Source of the DNA: Leptospira perdikensis
Lineage (GTDB): Bacteria; Spirochaetota; Leptospiria; Leptospirales; Leptospiraceae
Assembly: GCF_004769575.1 (NCBI RefSeq)
Contig: NZ_RQGA01000014.1
Location: 496,001-560,000, forward strand
Reading direction: 5' to 3'
DNA: 64,000 bases
Positions 8,595 through 18,557 of this stretch are shown here, piece after piece. The notes under the pieces were generated by a model that ran no database searches, was not told where the DNA came from, and saw only the letters and a program-made list of their open reading frames with translations. Positions within the stretch are counted from its first letter, which is position 1. Each line of letters starts with the position of its first letter. The position numbers and the translations under genes were made by a program.

Positions 8595-9881
8595 TCAAAC
8601 ACCAAACTGGACGGGGATTTTGGAGAATTGACTTTCTGACATATCTCCCACACAAGACAAATGGACTTTCTTTAAATCAAACAGTTGTTTAGCTGTTTCG
8701 TTAATTTCATCCAAGGTCACTGATTTGATGGATTTCATTCGATCTTCCAAAGAAAAGTACTTACCGTAATAGATTTCTTGGAGGCCGATATTATTCATTC
8801 GGTTTTCAGGAAGTTCATACCCAATGGCAATGGAACCCATTTGGTTGGATTTTGCATCAGCTAGTTCTGTTTTAGAAAAACCATTTTTCGAAATACTTTC
8901 CAATTCTTTTAGGATGAGTTCCACACATCGTGCTGCCTTTTCTTTGGAAGTGGCAGAGGAAATGGAAAAAAGCCCTGTGGTTTTGTAATAAGAAGGAAAA
9001 CTATAAATGCTATAACATAACCCTTCTTTCTCTCGGATGTTTTGGAAAAGCCGCGAAGCCATTCCGCCGCCAAGAATTGTCGAGATAAGTTGGGTCACAG
9101 TCACCGTTCTGTAATCCCTTTTGTTTCCATTCACACCAAGCATAATATGGAACTGTTCAATCTTACGGCGTTCCAAATGCTTCGAATAACTTTTTTTAGG
9201 TGCAGGAATGATGAGTTCCGTGGGATTTTTGCCCTTAGGATTTTCAAAAGAAAAATATTTATTGGTTAGATCTAAAATTTTTTCCCAAGTGAAATTTCCA
9301 GAAACAGAAATCACCATATTTTTAGGGAAATAATGTTTTTCAAAAAAAGTTCTGATGGATTTTTCCGTTACACCTGTAACAGACTTTTTTGTTCCAATGA
9401 TATCACGGCCATAAGGTGACTTACCAAATATATTACGAAAATAATAGTCATAAACAAAATCATCGGGTGCATCTTCATAAGAACGCATCTCTTCCATAAT
9501 GACACCCTTTTCAATTGAGATGTCTTCTTTACGAAAAAGAGGACGAAATAACATATCGGAAAGAATATCAAAAGCAAGTTCGGCTTGGTCTTTGATCGCC
9601 ACTACATAATACTGAGTGTATTCACGACCAGTGGAACCATTCAAAATCCCACCCACTCGTTCAATAGATTCAGCGATTTCTTTACTGGTTCGTGTTACCG
9701 TATCTTTAAAGAGCATATGCTCTAAAAAGTGAAAGTATCCGTGTTCCGAATTAGTTTCGGCAAGACTGCCCTGTTTCAGAAAAACACCCACCCCCATAGA
9801 GGATGCGTGTTTCATAGGTTGGAAGAGAACCGTTAACCCATTGGGTAAAACGGTTCGTTTGCATTCGATGACGGATGCCAT
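8595..9881 (-). CDS. M16-family zinc peptidase
   Basis: The sequence HFLEHMLFKD (about residue 53 onward) is the inverted zinc motif HxxEH of M16 peptidases, and the distal Glu is expected in the following EIAESIERVGG-to-GTVIMEEM region. The 428-residue length matches bacterial single-chain processing-peptidase-like members. I use the ATG at 9881, which has GGGGGGAG eight bases upstream, rather than the in-frame TTG at 9899. The gene follows pnp, an arrangement common in bacteria. The substrate is unknown; relatives degrade or process small peptides. The leader before the start can form two competing hairpins, described separately. Confidence 0.92.
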   Translation of the reverse strand: MASVIECKRTVLPNGLTVLFQPMKHASSMGVGVFLKQGSLAETNSEHGYFHFLEHMLFKDTVTRTSKEIAESIERVGGILNGSTGREYTQYYVVAIKDQAELAFDILSDMLFRPLFRKEDISIEKGVIMEEMRSYEDAPDDFVYDYYFRNIFGKSPYGRDIIGTKKSVTGVTEKSIRTFFEKHYFPKNMVISVSGNFTWEKILDLTNKYFSFENPKGKNPTELIIPAPKKSYSKHLERRKIEQFHIMLGVNGNKRDYRTVTVTQLISTILGGGMASRLFQNIREKEGLCYSIYSFPSYYKTTGLFSISSATSKEKAARCVELILKELESISKNGFSKTELADAKSNQMGSIAIGYELPENRMNNIGLQEIYYGKYFSLEDRMKSIKSVTLDEINETAKQLFDLKKVHLSCVGDMSESQFSKIPVQFGV

Positions 9882-9893
9882 TGGTTTCACTCC

Positions 9894-9920
9894 CCCCAAA
9901 CAGTCGTTTGGGGACTGTTT
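9894..9920 (-). promoter_or_regulatory. Two mutually exclusive hairpins at the pnp/M16 junction
   Basis: In the mRNA (minus strand) the pnp stop codon runs straight into AAACAGTC-CCCAAAC-GACTGTTT, an 8-bp stem with a seven-base loop. The overlapping CCCCAAAC-GACT-GTTTGGGG forms a second 8-bp stem with a four-base loop. They cannot form together. The second uses part of the G run that belongs to the ribosome-binding site of the M16 gene; the first leaves it free. No U run follows, so this is more like an RNA-processing or translation-control element than a terminator. Confidence 0.5.
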
Positions 9921-12009
9921 AGTTGTCTAAAAGAACATCCTTTCTGGAAAGGTCGATTTTTCCCATTTTATCAACGGAAATCACCTTCACTTGGATTTTG
10001 TCCCCTTCAGAAACAATATCACGAACCGATTGCACTCGTTTCACATCTAGTTTAGAGATGTGGCAAAGGCCCTCTTTTCCTGGAAGAATTTCAACAAAGG
10101 CACCAAAGTCAGCAATTCGTTTGATCACACCGTCGTAGATTTTTCCTACTTCGATTTCTTCAAAAATTCCATCGATCATAGCAATGGCTTTGTCTTTCGC
10201 TTCTTCACTTGGAGAAGCAATTGTAACCTTACCAGTATCATCTACGGAAATTTCAGAACCGGATTGTTCGATGATCGCACGGATCATTTTACCACCAGGA
10301 CCAATGAGTTCCCCAATTCGATCTTTTGGAATTTGTTTGAGAGTGATGCGTGGTGCATTGTTACTCAAATTTCCTTTTACAGCAGAAATGGATTTGTTCA
10401 TTTCGCCAAGGATGTGGTCACGACCCACTTCTGCTTGTTCAATGGCTTTTTGTAAAACTTCCAAACCAAGTCCGTTGACTTTAAGATCCATTTGGAAGGC
10501 AGTGATCCCTTTTTTGGTTCCTGCGAGTTTGAAATCCATATCACCAAAATGATCTTCGATTCCAGCAATGTCAGAAAGAACGGCAAAACGACCCTTTTCA
10601 TCACTGAAAAGACCCATAGCAATTCCTGAAACGGGACCAGAAATCGGAACTCCACCGGCCATAAGAGCCAAGGTTCCCGAACAAACGGAAGCCATAGAGG
10701 AAGATCCATTGGATTCTAAAATTTCAGATACAATTCGAATCACGTAAGGAAAGTCAGTTTGTGATGGAAGAACCTTTTTAATCGCACGTTCCGCCAAGTT
10801 TCCGTGACCAATTTCACGTCTTCCAGGGCCGGAGTTACGACGCACTTCCCCAACAGAGAATGCAGGGAAATTGTAGTGCAACATAAAGTTCTTTTCTTTC
10901 GAACCTTCCAAAGTTTCGTATCTTTGGTTGTCGGAAGTAGTTCCTAGAGTCACAACACCAAGTGATTGGGTTTGTCCACGAGTGAAAACTGCCGATCCAT
11001 GAGGTCCAGGAAGAACATCCACTTCGCAAGAAATTTGACGAATTTCATTGGTTTTACGACCGTCAAAACGAATTCCTTCGCCGAGCACTAGTTCGCGGAC
11101 CACTTCATATTCTAATTCATGTAGGAAATGTTTGATATCTTTTGATTTGTCTTCTGGAGCGAGTAGAGTTTTAAAATGTTCTACTGTTTCTTTGTTGATG
11201 GCTTTGATGTCATCATTACGTTTTGCTTTGTCTGCATTTTTGTTAGCAGCAGTCAAACGGTCAAAAGCGAACTCACGAATTTTTGCATGAAGTTCTTTGT
11301 CAGGAGCTTTTAAAACTACTTCCTTTTTTACTGTTCCGTTTTTCTTAGCTAATTCTTCTTGCATTGCAACAGCAACTTTAAGTTGTTCTTGTGCAAAACG
11401 TAAAGCCGCCATCATATCTTCTTTGGAGATTTCGTTTGCTTCCCCTTCGATCATGACGATAGCATCTTTGGTTCCCGCAACTACCAAATCTAAATCAGAT
11501 TTGGTAATCTCTTCGTTCGTAGGGTTCAGAACAAATTCTCCACCAATACGACCGATACGAGCACCAGCAATAGGGCCAGCGAAAGGAATGGAAGAAACAG
11601 AAAGAGCCGCCGAAGCTGCGTTAATCGCATGGCCTTGGACAGATACTTGTTTGTCTGCTGATAAAACTTGAACGAGAAGTTGTACTTCAGAGAAGTATCC
11701 TTCTGGGAACATAGGGCGAATCGGACGATCCAGAATTCTGGAAAGTAACACTTCGTGTTCTGCTGGTTTTGCTTCGCGTTTGAAGTAACCACCAGGAAAA
11801 CGACCTACCGAGTAGGCTTTCTCTGTGTATTCGCAAGTAAGTGGGAAAAAATCTTGTCCTTCTTTTGGTTCGTCAGCCGCACAAACTGTGGCGAGGAGAA
11901 CCAAATTTCCGGTTTTGTATACAACCGACCCGTGCGCTTGTTTTGCCCACTTGCCGGTCTCAATGGTGATAGAGTCTCTACCCCAAGAACCAGTGAACTC
12001 TGTAGCCAT
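9919..12009 (-). CDS. pnp: Polyribonucleotide nucleotidyltransferase (PNPase)
   Basis: The 696-residue protein has the full PNPase domain order: a first RNase-PH domain ([18 protein letters not shown]), a helical linker, a second RNase-PH domain with [33 protein letters not shown] and [21 protein letters not shown] containing the catalytic acidic residues, a KH domain with [16 protein letters not shown], and an S1 domain ([21 protein letters not shown], about residues 620-690). It degrades RNA 3' to 5' using phosphate. It sits directly after rpsO, as in many bacteria, and is followed by the M16 peptidase. Confidence 0.98.
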   Translation of the reverse strand: MATEFTGSWGRDSITIETGKWAKQAHGSVVYKTGNLVLLATVCAADEPKEGQDFFPLTCEYTEKAYSVGRFPGGYFKREAKPAEHEVLLSRILDRPIRPMFPEGYFSEVQLLVQVLSADKQVSVQGHAINAASAALSVSSIPFAGPIAGARIGRIGGEFVLNPTNEEITKSDLDLVVAGTKDAIVMIEGEANEISKEDMMAALRFAQEQLKVAVAMQEELAKKNGTVKKEVVLKAPDKELHAKIREFAFDRLTAANKNADKAKRNDDIKAINKETVEHFKTLLAPEDKSKDIKHFLHELEYEVVRELVLGEGIRFDGRKTNEIRQISCEVDVLPGPHGSAVFTRGQTQSLGVVTLGTTSDNQRYETLEGSKEKNFMLHYNFPAFSVGEVRRNSGPGRREIGHGNLAERAIKKVLPSQTDFPYVIRIVSEILESNGSSSMASVCSGTLALMAGGVPISGPVSGIAMGLFSDEKGRFAVLSDIAGIEDHFGDMDFKLAGTKKGITAFQMDLKVNGLGLEVLQKAIEQAEVGRDHILGEMNKSISAVKGNLSNNAPRITLKQIPKDRIGELIGPGGKMIRAIIEQSGSEISVDDTGKVTIASPSEEAKDKAIAMIDGIFEEIEVGKIYDGVIKRIADFGAFVEILPGKEGLCHISKLDVKRVQSVRDIVSEGDKIQVKVISVDKMGKIDLSRKDVLLDN

Positions 12010-12014
12010 AGGAA

Positions 12015-12281
12015 TTACTTCCTAAGGCCGAGTTTTTCAATCAGCTTTTTATAACTTTCTACGTTGGACTTTTTAAGGTATTCCAACAAACTCTTTCTCT
12101 GGTTCACCATTGCGATTAGACCGCGGCGAGAGTGAAAGTCCTTCTTGTTCGCTTTGAAGTGCTCAGTAAGGTCTTTGATTCGAGAGTCGAGAAGAGCGAT
12201 TTGTACTTCTGCAGAACCTGTGTCGTTTGGTTTGCTACCGAATGTAGCAATGATCTGCTGTTTTTGTTCTTTTGTGATCAT
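12015..12281 (-). CDS. rpsO: 30S ribosomal protein S15
   Basis: The 88-residue protein is the exact usual length of S15. [15 protein letters not shown], the block [17 protein letters not shown], the [24 protein letters not shown] region and the basic C terminus are all diagnostic. S15 binds 16S rRNA early in assembly of the small-subunit platform. The gene lies between truB and pnp in the minus-strand translation operon, with only five bases before pnp; in other bacteria this junction is controlled by RNase cleavage and S15 autoregulation, which was not traced here. Confidence 0.98.
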   Translation of the reverse strand: MITKEQKQQIIATFGSKPNDTGSAEVQIALLDSRIKDLTEHFKANKKDFHSRRGLIAMVNQRKSLLEYLKKSNVESYKKLIEKLGLRK

Positions 12282-12307
12282 ACTAGTGTCCAGATTTTAA
12301 GAAGGAC

Positions 12308-13237
12308 TCATTTAGAAAACATAATTTTTGCAGAAGGGTCAAAAAATACTTTTCTGTACCGGTAGGGAATGTGCTCCGGTTTCCCTTCGTAATCACACCA
12401 GGCAAGAACGGTGGTTTCGTCCGCGTCCACGATATAAAACCCGTTTTCTACAGGTGTCGGGAGTTTGTCCCAAATGTATCCCCCGTGGATGACGGCCTTT
12501 TTTTCTTGGGCGTCTACGATCCGGACAGGAAGCGGGAACACTTCTTTCCAATTTCGCAAGTCTTTGGGGGAAATTTGGTCTAGGGTTTTCACTCCGTTCA
12601 GATGGAATTCGCCAATGGATTCCCGCACAAGCCGTCCCAGAGAAAGAGGAATCCCCCATTTTTCAGAAAGGTCTAAAATGATTTTGCGAATGTATGTTCC
12701 GGAACTCACATGGATCCGAAACGAAAATCCAAACTCTGTCTGCAAAACATCTTCTACTTTGTAGATCGAAATGGGTCTTTCCTTTTCCTCTACGACGAGT
12801 CCCTCTCGGACTAGATCCGACTGGCGTTTCCCTCCGACTTTCAGAGCCGAAATTTTCGGTGCTTTTTGGGAAGTCAGTGTTGTGAGTTGCGTAAGTTCCG
12901 CGAGCAATCGTTCTCTTGGAAATTCGGAGACAAAACGGGGAAGGAAGTTTTCCCTATCGTCTACTTCCACCACTCCTTCCGGATCCCCAGAATCGGTTTT
13001 GAATCCGACCACCACTTCCGCAAAGTAAGACTTATCTTTTCCGAGAAACACTTGGGAAAAAGCAGTATAATCCCCACAAGGCAAAATGAGTAGGCCTTCC
13101 GCAAACCGGTCAAGAGTTCCGGTATGTCCCACTGACTTTTGACCTAAGATCCGTTTGGTTTTTAGAACCAAATCGGAACTTGTGATTCCCGGTGGTTTGT
13201 AGACAAATAAATATCCAGAATGGTAGGGTTTAGACAT
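12308..13237 (-). CDS. truB: tRNA pseudouridine(55) synthase
   Basis: The motif VGHTGTLDRFAEGLLILPCG (about residues 36-55) holds the catalytic Asp of TruB. Upstream GYLFVYKPPGITS is the conserved N-terminal block, and GTYIRKIILDLSEKWGIP the second family signature. At 309 residues it is close to the E. coli enzyme. It makes pseudouridine-55 in the T loop of elongator tRNAs. A gap of 113 bases containing a hairpin separates it from rbfA upstream, and rpsO follows. Confidence 0.95.
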   Translation of the reverse strand: MSKPYHSGYLFVYKPPGITSSDLVLKTKRILGQKSVGHTGTLDRFAEGLLILPCGDYTAFSQVFLGKDKSYFAEVVVGFKTDSGDPEGVVEVDDRENFLPRFVSEFPRERLLAELTQLTTLTSQKAPKISALKVGGKRQSDLVREGLVVEEKERPISIYKVEDVLQTEFGFSFRIHVSSGTYIRKIILDLSEKWGIPLSLGRLVRESIGEFHLNGVKTLDQISPKDLRNWKEVFPLPVRIVDAQEKKAVIHGGYIWDKLPTPVENGFYIVDADETTVLAWCDYEGKPEHIPYRYRKVFFDPSAKIMFSK

Positions 13238-13286
13238 AGGATAGAATCACCTAATCAAAGCAAATTGTAGTCAGTGTAAAATCACT

Positions 13287-13306
13287 CGAAGGCAAATTTA
13301 CCTTCG
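13287..13306 (-). terminator. Hairpin between rbfA and truB
   Basis: CGAAGG and CCTTCG form a 6-bp stem with an eight-base loop in the 113-base gap between rbfA and truB. Read on the minus strand the stem is followed by GAGTGATTTT, a poor U run; read on the plus strand it is followed by a T-rich stretch. It could be a weak terminator/attenuator or a processing site inside the operon. Confidence 0.35.
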
Positions 13307-13350
13307 TCTATTTTTTACTCTTTTTCCCAACCACCACCATCTGTTTTCAT

Positions 13351-13776
13351 TTAGGATGGAGAATCTGAATCCGTATCGTCACTATCTTCTTCGGTTTCGG
13401 ATTCTTCAGGATGGAGTTCTTCGAATAAAGTTTTTGGTTTGGATTCATCAATCAGACGATTCACTTCCAAACTTTTGATGTAGTTATTGTCCCAGACAAA
13501 TGTAAATCTTGGGTTGGTATGAAGGTGGAGATTTTTTCCTACAAGAGAAGAAAGAAAACCAGCACAAGAAACAAGTCCTTGTGTGAGTTTTTTTCTTTCA
13601 TTGTTATTACAAAGAGCCGTGAAATAGACCTTCGCATATTGAAGGTCTTCACTGATCTCAATCCGATGGAAACTCGGTAAAAAGACTCTGGGGTCCTTTA
13701 CCTTACCTTCCAAAATCGCAGTGGAGATAAGGCGAATGATCTCCGATTCGAGTTTTTTCATTCGAATGGGATTCAT
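13351..13776 (-). CDS. rbfA: 30S ribosome-binding factor A
   Basis: The 141-residue protein begins NPIRMKKLESEIIRLISTAI and carries the KH-like core RIEISEDLQYAKVYFTAL and LHTNPRFTFVWDNNY, typical of RbfA, which helps mature the 16S rRNA of the small subunit. The last 25 residues are an acidic tail (HPEESETEEDSDDTDSDSPS region) beyond the conserved fold. It directly follows infB, the most common bacterial arrangement. Confidence 0.93.
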   Translation of the reverse strand: MNPIRMKKLESEIIRLISTAILEGKVKDPRVFLPSFHRIEISEDLQYAKVYFTALCNNNERKKLTQGLVSCAGFLSSLVGKNLHLHTNPRFTFVWDNNYIKSLEVNRLIDESKPKTLFEELHPEESETEEDSDDTDSDSPS

Positions 13777-13786
13777 TTAAGCCGCC

Positions 13787-16519
13787 TTACAGTTTACGAG
13801 CAATCTCGCGAATCTCGTATGCTTCGATTTCATCACCCACAACAAAGTCGTTAAAACCATCGAGTAAGATACCGCACTCGAATCCAGTGAGAACATCTGC
13901 CACATCGTCTTTCATACGTTTGAGGTTTTTGATCTTACCTTCCCAAGTGATTTCACCAGACTCGCTCGAGATCACTCGAACGTAAGCTTGTTTCGTGACC
14001 TTACCAGATTTAACCATACAACCTGCAATGTTACCAACTTTAGAAATTTTGAATACGTCTCGGATTTCTACCTTACCGATTACGTTTTCTACTTTTTCAG
14101 GTTCAAGCATTCCTTCCATGGAAGCTTTCACTTCGTTAACCACATCGTAGATGATGCTGTAGTATTTGATTTCTACTTTTTCTTTCTCAGCGAGAGATAC
14201 CGTTTTTGGATTCGCACGTGTGTGGAAACCAATCACGATTGCATTGGATGCCGATGCCAAAATGATATCGGAATCTACGATGGCTCCCGTTCCTGCATGG
14301 ATTACATTCAAACGGACATCCACAGTAGAAAGTTTTTCTAATGCTTCTTTTACCGCTTCTGTAGATCCGCGAACGTCCGCTTTGATGATGACTTTGAGTT
14401 CTTTGAGAGCACCTTGTTTGATGATCTCACTCATGTTATCGAGTGTGACACGAGTGGCCGCATTTTTCGATTGGCCAAGCCTTTCATAATCTTGACGGCT
14501 ATGAGAGATAGAACGTGCTTCTTTGTCATCGATCACCACATCAAATGGTGCTCCTGCATCTGGAACTCCATCTAGTCCTGTCACAAGGGCAGGGAAAGAT
14601 GGACCCGCTTCACGGATGGAATGACCAAGGTCATCATACATGGCTCGCACACGACCTGCGTGAACTCCCGCAACAAAAGCATCTCCTACACGAAGAGTTC
14701 CGTTTTGGATGAGAACAGTTGCCACAGCACCACGACCTGGATCGAGTTTTGCTTCGACAATGGTTCCTTTTGCTTTTCGTTTTGGATTGGCTTTGTGATC
14801 CAGAAGTTCTGCTTGGATGAGAAGCATCTCTAGAAGTTTATCAATTCCAATATTATTTTTAGCAGAAATCTCACAGAAGATGGTAGTTCCACCCCACTCT
14901 TCTGGTTGTAATCCGTAGTTAGAAAGTTCTTGTCTCACCTTTTCTGGATTAGCTGCTGGTAAATCAATTTTGTTTACTGCAACGATGATCGGTACTTCTG
15001 CTTCTTTTGCGTGGTTGATGGCTTCAATCGTTTGAGGCATGACCCCATCGTCAGCAGCAACAACAAGCACAACAATGTCAGTAACCGAGGCACCACGTGC
15101 TCTCATGGAAGTAAAGGCTTCGTGACCAGGAGTATCGAGGAAGGCAATTTTACCACGATTGGTTTCTACTTGGTAGGCACCAATGTGCTGAGTGATTCCA
15201 CCTGATTCTCCTTCTGCCACTCGTGAAGAACGAATGGTATCCAAAAGTTTGGTTTTACCATGGTCAACGTGACCCATAATGGTAACAACTGGAGGACGAG
15301 TGATATAGTCTTCCGGTGCATCCTTTTCTTCTTCGATCACAGTTTCATCGTAAAGGGAAACAATCTTCACTTTACAACCGTAATCATCAGCGAGGATGGA
15401 TGCAGTTTCGGCATCGATCACATTGTTAATGGTAACCATCATCCCCATTTTCATGAGTTTACTGATGACTTCACCAGGTTTTAAATTCAGTTTTTTAGCA
15501 ATCTCTCCCACTTGGATGTTTTCCAAAATGGAGATTTCTTTAGGAACAGCAGCAAGAGCTGCGGCCTGCGCTTTTTGTTTGCGGAAAGATTGTTTGAAGA
15601 ACTTAGTGTTCTCGTTTTCTTCTCTTCCACCTTTTTCTTTATCGAATACTTTCTTTTTCGCACCGCCAGGTCCGCCCGCACCAGGGAGTCCACCCGGAGC
15701 ACCAAACGGAGCATCACCAGGGGGTCTTCCAGCACCGGGGCCACCTTGACCAATGGGTCTTGCACCACGGTTTCCTTGATATCCACCAGGACCACCTTGG
15801 CCTGGTCCACGATTCCCTTGGTATCCACCGCCACCTTGGCCTGGTCCACGATTCCCTTGGTATCCGCCACCACCTTGGCCTGGTCCGCGATTCCCTTGGT
15901 ATCCGCCACCACCTTGGCCTGGTCCGCGATTCCCTTGGTATCCACCGCCACCTTGGCCTGGTCCGCGATTCCCTTGGTAACCGCCACCTTGGCCTGGTCC
16001 ACGATTCCCTTGGTATCCACCGCCGCCTTGACCTTCCGGTCTTTGCGGACGAGGACTTGTCGGGCGGGATACGATCGGGTTACGATCTTCTTTTCTAAAA
16101 TAACCTTGGTTTCCTCCCCCTTGTTGGCCGCCTTGGCCACCACCAGAACGGTAGTTAGGAGAAGAAGTATCACCAGAGAGGATGGATTCTGGTTTACGAT
16201 CCATCGGAGGTCTCTCTCGTTCTGGTTGTGGTTCCGGTTTTCTTTCTGGCCGGGACACAATTGGTGATGCTTGGGAAGGAGCTTGAGGACCGGAACCGAG
16301 TCCCTGTCTTTTGGCTTCCTCACGAATGAGTTCATTCAAATCCTTTTTTTTGTCCGAAGCAGGAGAAGTTGATTTCGCTTCTGCGCTTTGTGGACTCGCA
16401 CTGGATTCTTTTTTCTCATCTGCAGGTGCCGCTTTTTTCTTGATGACAAGTTTTTTCTTGGTTTTGTCACCACTGGCTCCCTGCTGGAGGGTTTCTTTAA
16501 TCGATTTTTGCTCTTCCAT
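13787..16519 (-). CDS. infB: Translation initiation factor IF-2
   Basis: The 910-residue protein has the IF-2 GTPase (about residues 408-580) with [12 protein letters not shown] (G1), DTPGHEAF (G3) and NKIDLP (G4), followed by the beta-barrel domains and the C-terminal fMet-tRNA-binding domain ([17 protein letters not shown] region). IF-2 brings initiator tRNA to the 30S subunit. The N-terminal third is Lys/Ala/Pro-rich and then Gly-rich, with seven tandem copies of a 13-residue [13 protein letters not shown] unit (about 160-250). This stretch lies in the part of IF-2 that varies most between species. The gene follows nusA and precedes rbfA. Confidence 0.98.
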   Translation of the reverse strand: MEEQKSIKETLQQGASGDKTKKKLVIKKKAAPADEKKESSASPQSAEAKSTSPASDKKKDLNELIREEAKRQGLGSGPQAPSQASPIVSRPERKPEPQPERERPPMDRKPESILSGDTSSPNYRSGGGQGGQQGGGNQGYFRKEDRNPIVSRPTSPRPQRPEGQGGGGYQGNRGPGQGGGYQGNRGPGQGGGGYQGNRGPGQGGGGYQGNRGPGQGGGGYQGNRGPGQGGGGYQGNRGPGQGGPGGYQGNRGARPIGQGGPGAGRPPGDAPFGAPGGLPGAGGPGGAKKKVFDKEKGGREENENTKFFKQSFRKQKAQAAALAAVPKEISILENIQVGEIAKKLNLKPGEVISKLMKMGMMVTINNVIDAETASILADDYGCKVKIVSLYDETVIEEEKDAPEDYITRPPVVTIMGHVDHGKTKLLDTIRSSRVAEGESGGITQHIGAYQVETNRGKIAFLDTPGHEAFTSMRARGASVTDIVVLVVAADDGVMPQTIEAINHAKEAEVPIIVAVNKIDLPAANPEKVRQELSNYGLQPEEWGGTTIFCEISAKNNIGIDKLLEMLLIQAELLDHKANPKRKAKGTIVEAKLDPGRGAVATVLIQNGTLRVGDAFVAGVHAGRVRAMYDDLGHSIREAGPSFPALVTGLDGVPDAGAPFDVVIDDKEARSISHSRQDYERLGQSKNAATRVTLDNMSEIIKQGALKELKVIIKADVRGSTEAVKEALEKLSTVDVRLNVIHAGTGAIVDSDIILASASNAIVIGFHTRANPKTVSLAEKEKVEIKYYSIIYDVVNEVKASMEGMLEPEKVENVIGKVEIRDVFKISKVGNIAGCMVKSGKVTKQAYVRVISSESGEITWEGKIKNLKRMKDDVADVLTGFECGILLDGFNDFVVGDEIEAYEIREIARKL
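15768..16035 (-). repeat. Tandem 39-bp repeat inside infB
   Basis: Seven near-identical units encode [13 protein letters not shown], mostly 39 bp long with one 36-bp unit and one variant unit carrying an extra Pro. All units are multiples of three bases, so gain or loss of copies leaves infB in frame. The high identity between units suggests recent copy-number change; it also produces long meaningless open frames on the opposite strand. Confidence 0.9.
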
Positions 16520-16534
16520 AGTATGCCTTAAAAC

Positions 16535-17932
16535 TTAACCCTCTTCTACCCATTCGATAGATTCACGTAGCAGACGCAAAATTTGTTCTGCTGTTGTTTT
16601 CCCGATTCCGGAAATTTTCGAAAGTTCCTCTTGGCTGAACTCGAGAAGGGTTTCCACATTTTTGATCCCGCCGGCTTCGAGAAGACCAACGATCCTTGGA
16701 GTGAGTCCTGGAACTTCGGATAACGGAGTGTATCCGGAATCCTCTTCATCCTCGTCTGCACTTTCACCATATTGGTCTTCCGATTCTTCCATTGCCTCTT
16801 GTTGGGCATTGAAGAGTCGATCCAGTTTTTCACGAGCTTCCGGAGAAGCCAGTTCTTGGTTGTATTGGGATACAGTTTTGATATCGATTTTGAAACCAGA
16901 AAGTTGAGATACCAATTTTACATTGGATCCGTTGATTCCGATGGCAAGAGAAAGAGATTCATCTGGAACGATGACAAGAGCATCTCCTCTTTTTCTATCC
17001 ACATGCACTTCTACTGGTTTTGCAGGAGAGATCGCATTGGCAATGAATACACTTGGTTCATCTGAGTGAAGGACGATGTCGATTCTTTCGTTTCCAAGTT
17101 CGCGAACGATGGCTTGGATTCGAACCCCTTTCATCCCCACACAAGCTCCCACAGGATCTACATCAGACTTACTAGTGGTAACTACCACCTTAGTTCTGTA
17201 AGATGGAATGCGAGCTACATCTCGGATTTCCACAATGCCATCGTACACTTCGGGAATTTCCATCTCGAAGAGTTTTTTGACAAAGTCACCAGATGCACGT
17301 GAAAGTGTGATGACAGGCATTGGTTCGCGAGGTCTTAGTTCCACTCTGGAAATGATTGCTTTGAGACGATCCCCTTGGCGGTATTTTTCCCCAGGGTTTT
17401 GGTCTTTTTTCAACATGATCCCTTCTACCTTACCGAGGTCGATGGACATGATGTCTTTTTTCCAACGTTGGAAATATCCGTGTGTGAGCTCGCCTTCTTT
17501 GGATTTATACTCTTGGTAGAGTAATTCTTTTTCCATATCACGAAGACGTTGGAAAACCATTTGTTTGGCTTGGCTAGAAAGAACCCGAGATAAGTCTTGA
17601 GGTTTTTCAAACACACGCATTTGGGTTCCTACTTGTGCAGTAGGTTCCAATTTGGTTGCCTCTTCCAGAGATATCTCTAAAGGGTTTGTTGTTTTATCTT
17701 CTACCACGTCACGAAGGACAGAGATGATGATTTCGTTTTTGTTGTCGGAACCGAAGTCTACTTGGCAACGGTCATCTGTCTCTGCTTCCAAACCGACTTT
17801 TTTGCGATAGGCGGCGAGAAGTGAGTCTCGGATGACACCGAGTACGAGTTCTCTATCAAGAGATTTATCCTGACAGAATTGTTGGATGGCTTCGAATAGC
17901 CCAGTTTCTTTCGTTGCTTGTTTTGTCGCCAT
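16535..17932 (-). CDS. nusA: Transcription elongation/termination factor NusA
   Basis: The 465-residue protein shows the NusA order: an N-terminal RNA-polymerase-binding domain (SLLAAYRKKVGLEAE), an S1 domain (about residues 135-205), two KH domains including DPVGACVGMKGVRIQAIVREL and SLAIGINGSNVKLVSQLSGF, an acidic linker (about 385-400), and one helix-hairpin-helix unit (PGLTPRIVGLLEAGGIKNVE, then KISGIGKTTAEQIL). It modulates pausing and termination. It is preceded by rimP with a four-base gap and followed by infB, the standard arrangement. Confidence 0.97.
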   Translation of the reverse strand: MATKQATKETGLFEAIQQFCQDKSLDRELVLGVIRDSLLAAYRKKVGLEAETDDRCQVDFGSDNKNEIIISVLRDVVEDKTTNPLEISLEEATKLEPTAQVGTQMRVFEKPQDLSRVLSSQAKQMVFQRLRDMEKELLYQEYKSKEGELTHGYFQRWKKDIMSIDLGKVEGIMLKKDQNPGEKYRQGDRLKAIISRVELRPREPMPVITLSRASGDFVKKLFEMEIPEVYDGIVEIRDVARIPSYRTKVVVTTSKSDVDPVGACVGMKGVRIQAIVRELGNERIDIVLHSDEPSVFIANAISPAKPVEVHVDRKRGDALVIVPDESLSLAIGINGSNVKLVSQLSGFKIDIKTVSQYNQELASPEAREKLDRLFNAQQEAMEESEDQYGESADEDEEDSGYTPLSEVPGLTPRIVGLLEAGGIKNVETLLEFSQEELSKISGIGKTTAEQILRLLRESIEWVEEG

Positions 17933-17936
17933 AGTC

Positions 17937-18446
17937 TTAAATTTCTAAATACAAATTTCCCTTTCGTATTTCTGCGATGGGCATAGATACCGATTTTTGG
18001 TTCTTTTTGTGTCGAGTTTTACGATCGTAAAGCGTAAGCTCAACTGAATCCCCCGAAACCGGTCCCAAACGATACAATCGTTTGTCCCATTTCCCTGCTT
18101 CCAGCGGCACTTCTAGTTTGACTAAAAGTCCTTGGAAACGACTTAAATCCTCCGGCAGACGCAAAACACGTTCTGCTCCCGCGGAGGAGACTTGGAGAGT
18201 GAAATCAAATTCCTCTCCCCATAAATCCAGCTCCTCTTTGAGTCTCCTAGACACAGTCTCACAGTCTTCTAAACTAGCGGAGCCAGTTTTGTCTGCGAGA
18301 TGATCCAGTTCTATCTCAATGAGGGCGTGGTTTTTCCGATTCTGTACTTGGAGCGAAAAAAGCGCTAGAGGTGGAGCGAGAACACGTAAAATAAGTTCTC
18401 TGATGTTTTCCTCGGTATATACCAAACCATTTCCAAAAGATTCCAA
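17937..18446 (-). CDS. rimP: Ribosome maturation factor RimP
   Basis: The 169-residue protein matches RimP: ALIEIELDHLADKTGSASLE followed by DCETVSRRLKEELD is the N-terminal domain, LQVSSAGAERVLRLPEDLSRF the conserved junction (usually VSSPGxxRPL), and VELTLYDRKTRHKK part of the SH3-like C-terminal domain. RimP is needed for maturation of the 30S subunit. The frame opens with TTG at 18446 and no upstream in-frame ATG is plausible; a second TTG seven codons later is an alternative. It is the first gene of the rimP-nusA-infB operon and lies 20 or so bases after a strong promoter. Confidence 0.88.
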   Translation of the reverse strand: MESFGNGLVYTEENIRELILRVLAPPLALFSLQVQNRKNHALIEIELDHLADKTGSASLEDCETVSRRLKEELDLWGEEFDFTLQVSSAGAERVLRLPEDLSRFQGLLVKLEVPLEAGKWDKRLYRLGPVSGDSVELTLYDRKTRHKKNQKSVSMPIAEIRKGNLYLEI

Positions 18447-18473
18447 AAGGAATCCGTATAAGAGACCCAGCTC

Positions 18474-18502
18474 ATGCTAAAATTTAACATGTCTACTGTC
18501 AA
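18474..18502 (-). promoter_or_regulatory. Promoter of the rimP-nusA-infB operon
   Basis: On the minus strand TTGACA (18502-18497) is followed after exactly 17 bases by TAGCAT (18479-18474), a good housekeeping-sigma match. The predicted start near 18467 leaves about 20 bases of leader before the TTG of rimP. It lies in the divergent gap between rimP and the lipoprotein gene. Confidence 0.6.
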
Positions 18503-18557
18503 GCTAGGAAAAGCGAGTTGTCCTGTAAATAAAAAATTAGGGAATGGATGTTGCACC

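Noticed and set aside
15768..16035. Regularly spaced repeats that could suggest a CRISPR array
   Set aside because: The units are contiguous, multiples of three and in frame within infB, with no unique spacers.
15512..16267. 251-codon open frame on the plus strand opposite infB
   Set aside because: It is produced by the tandem repeat of infB read backwards, gives a repetitive Leu/Ser/Thr-rich product, and has no ribosome-binding site or independent support.
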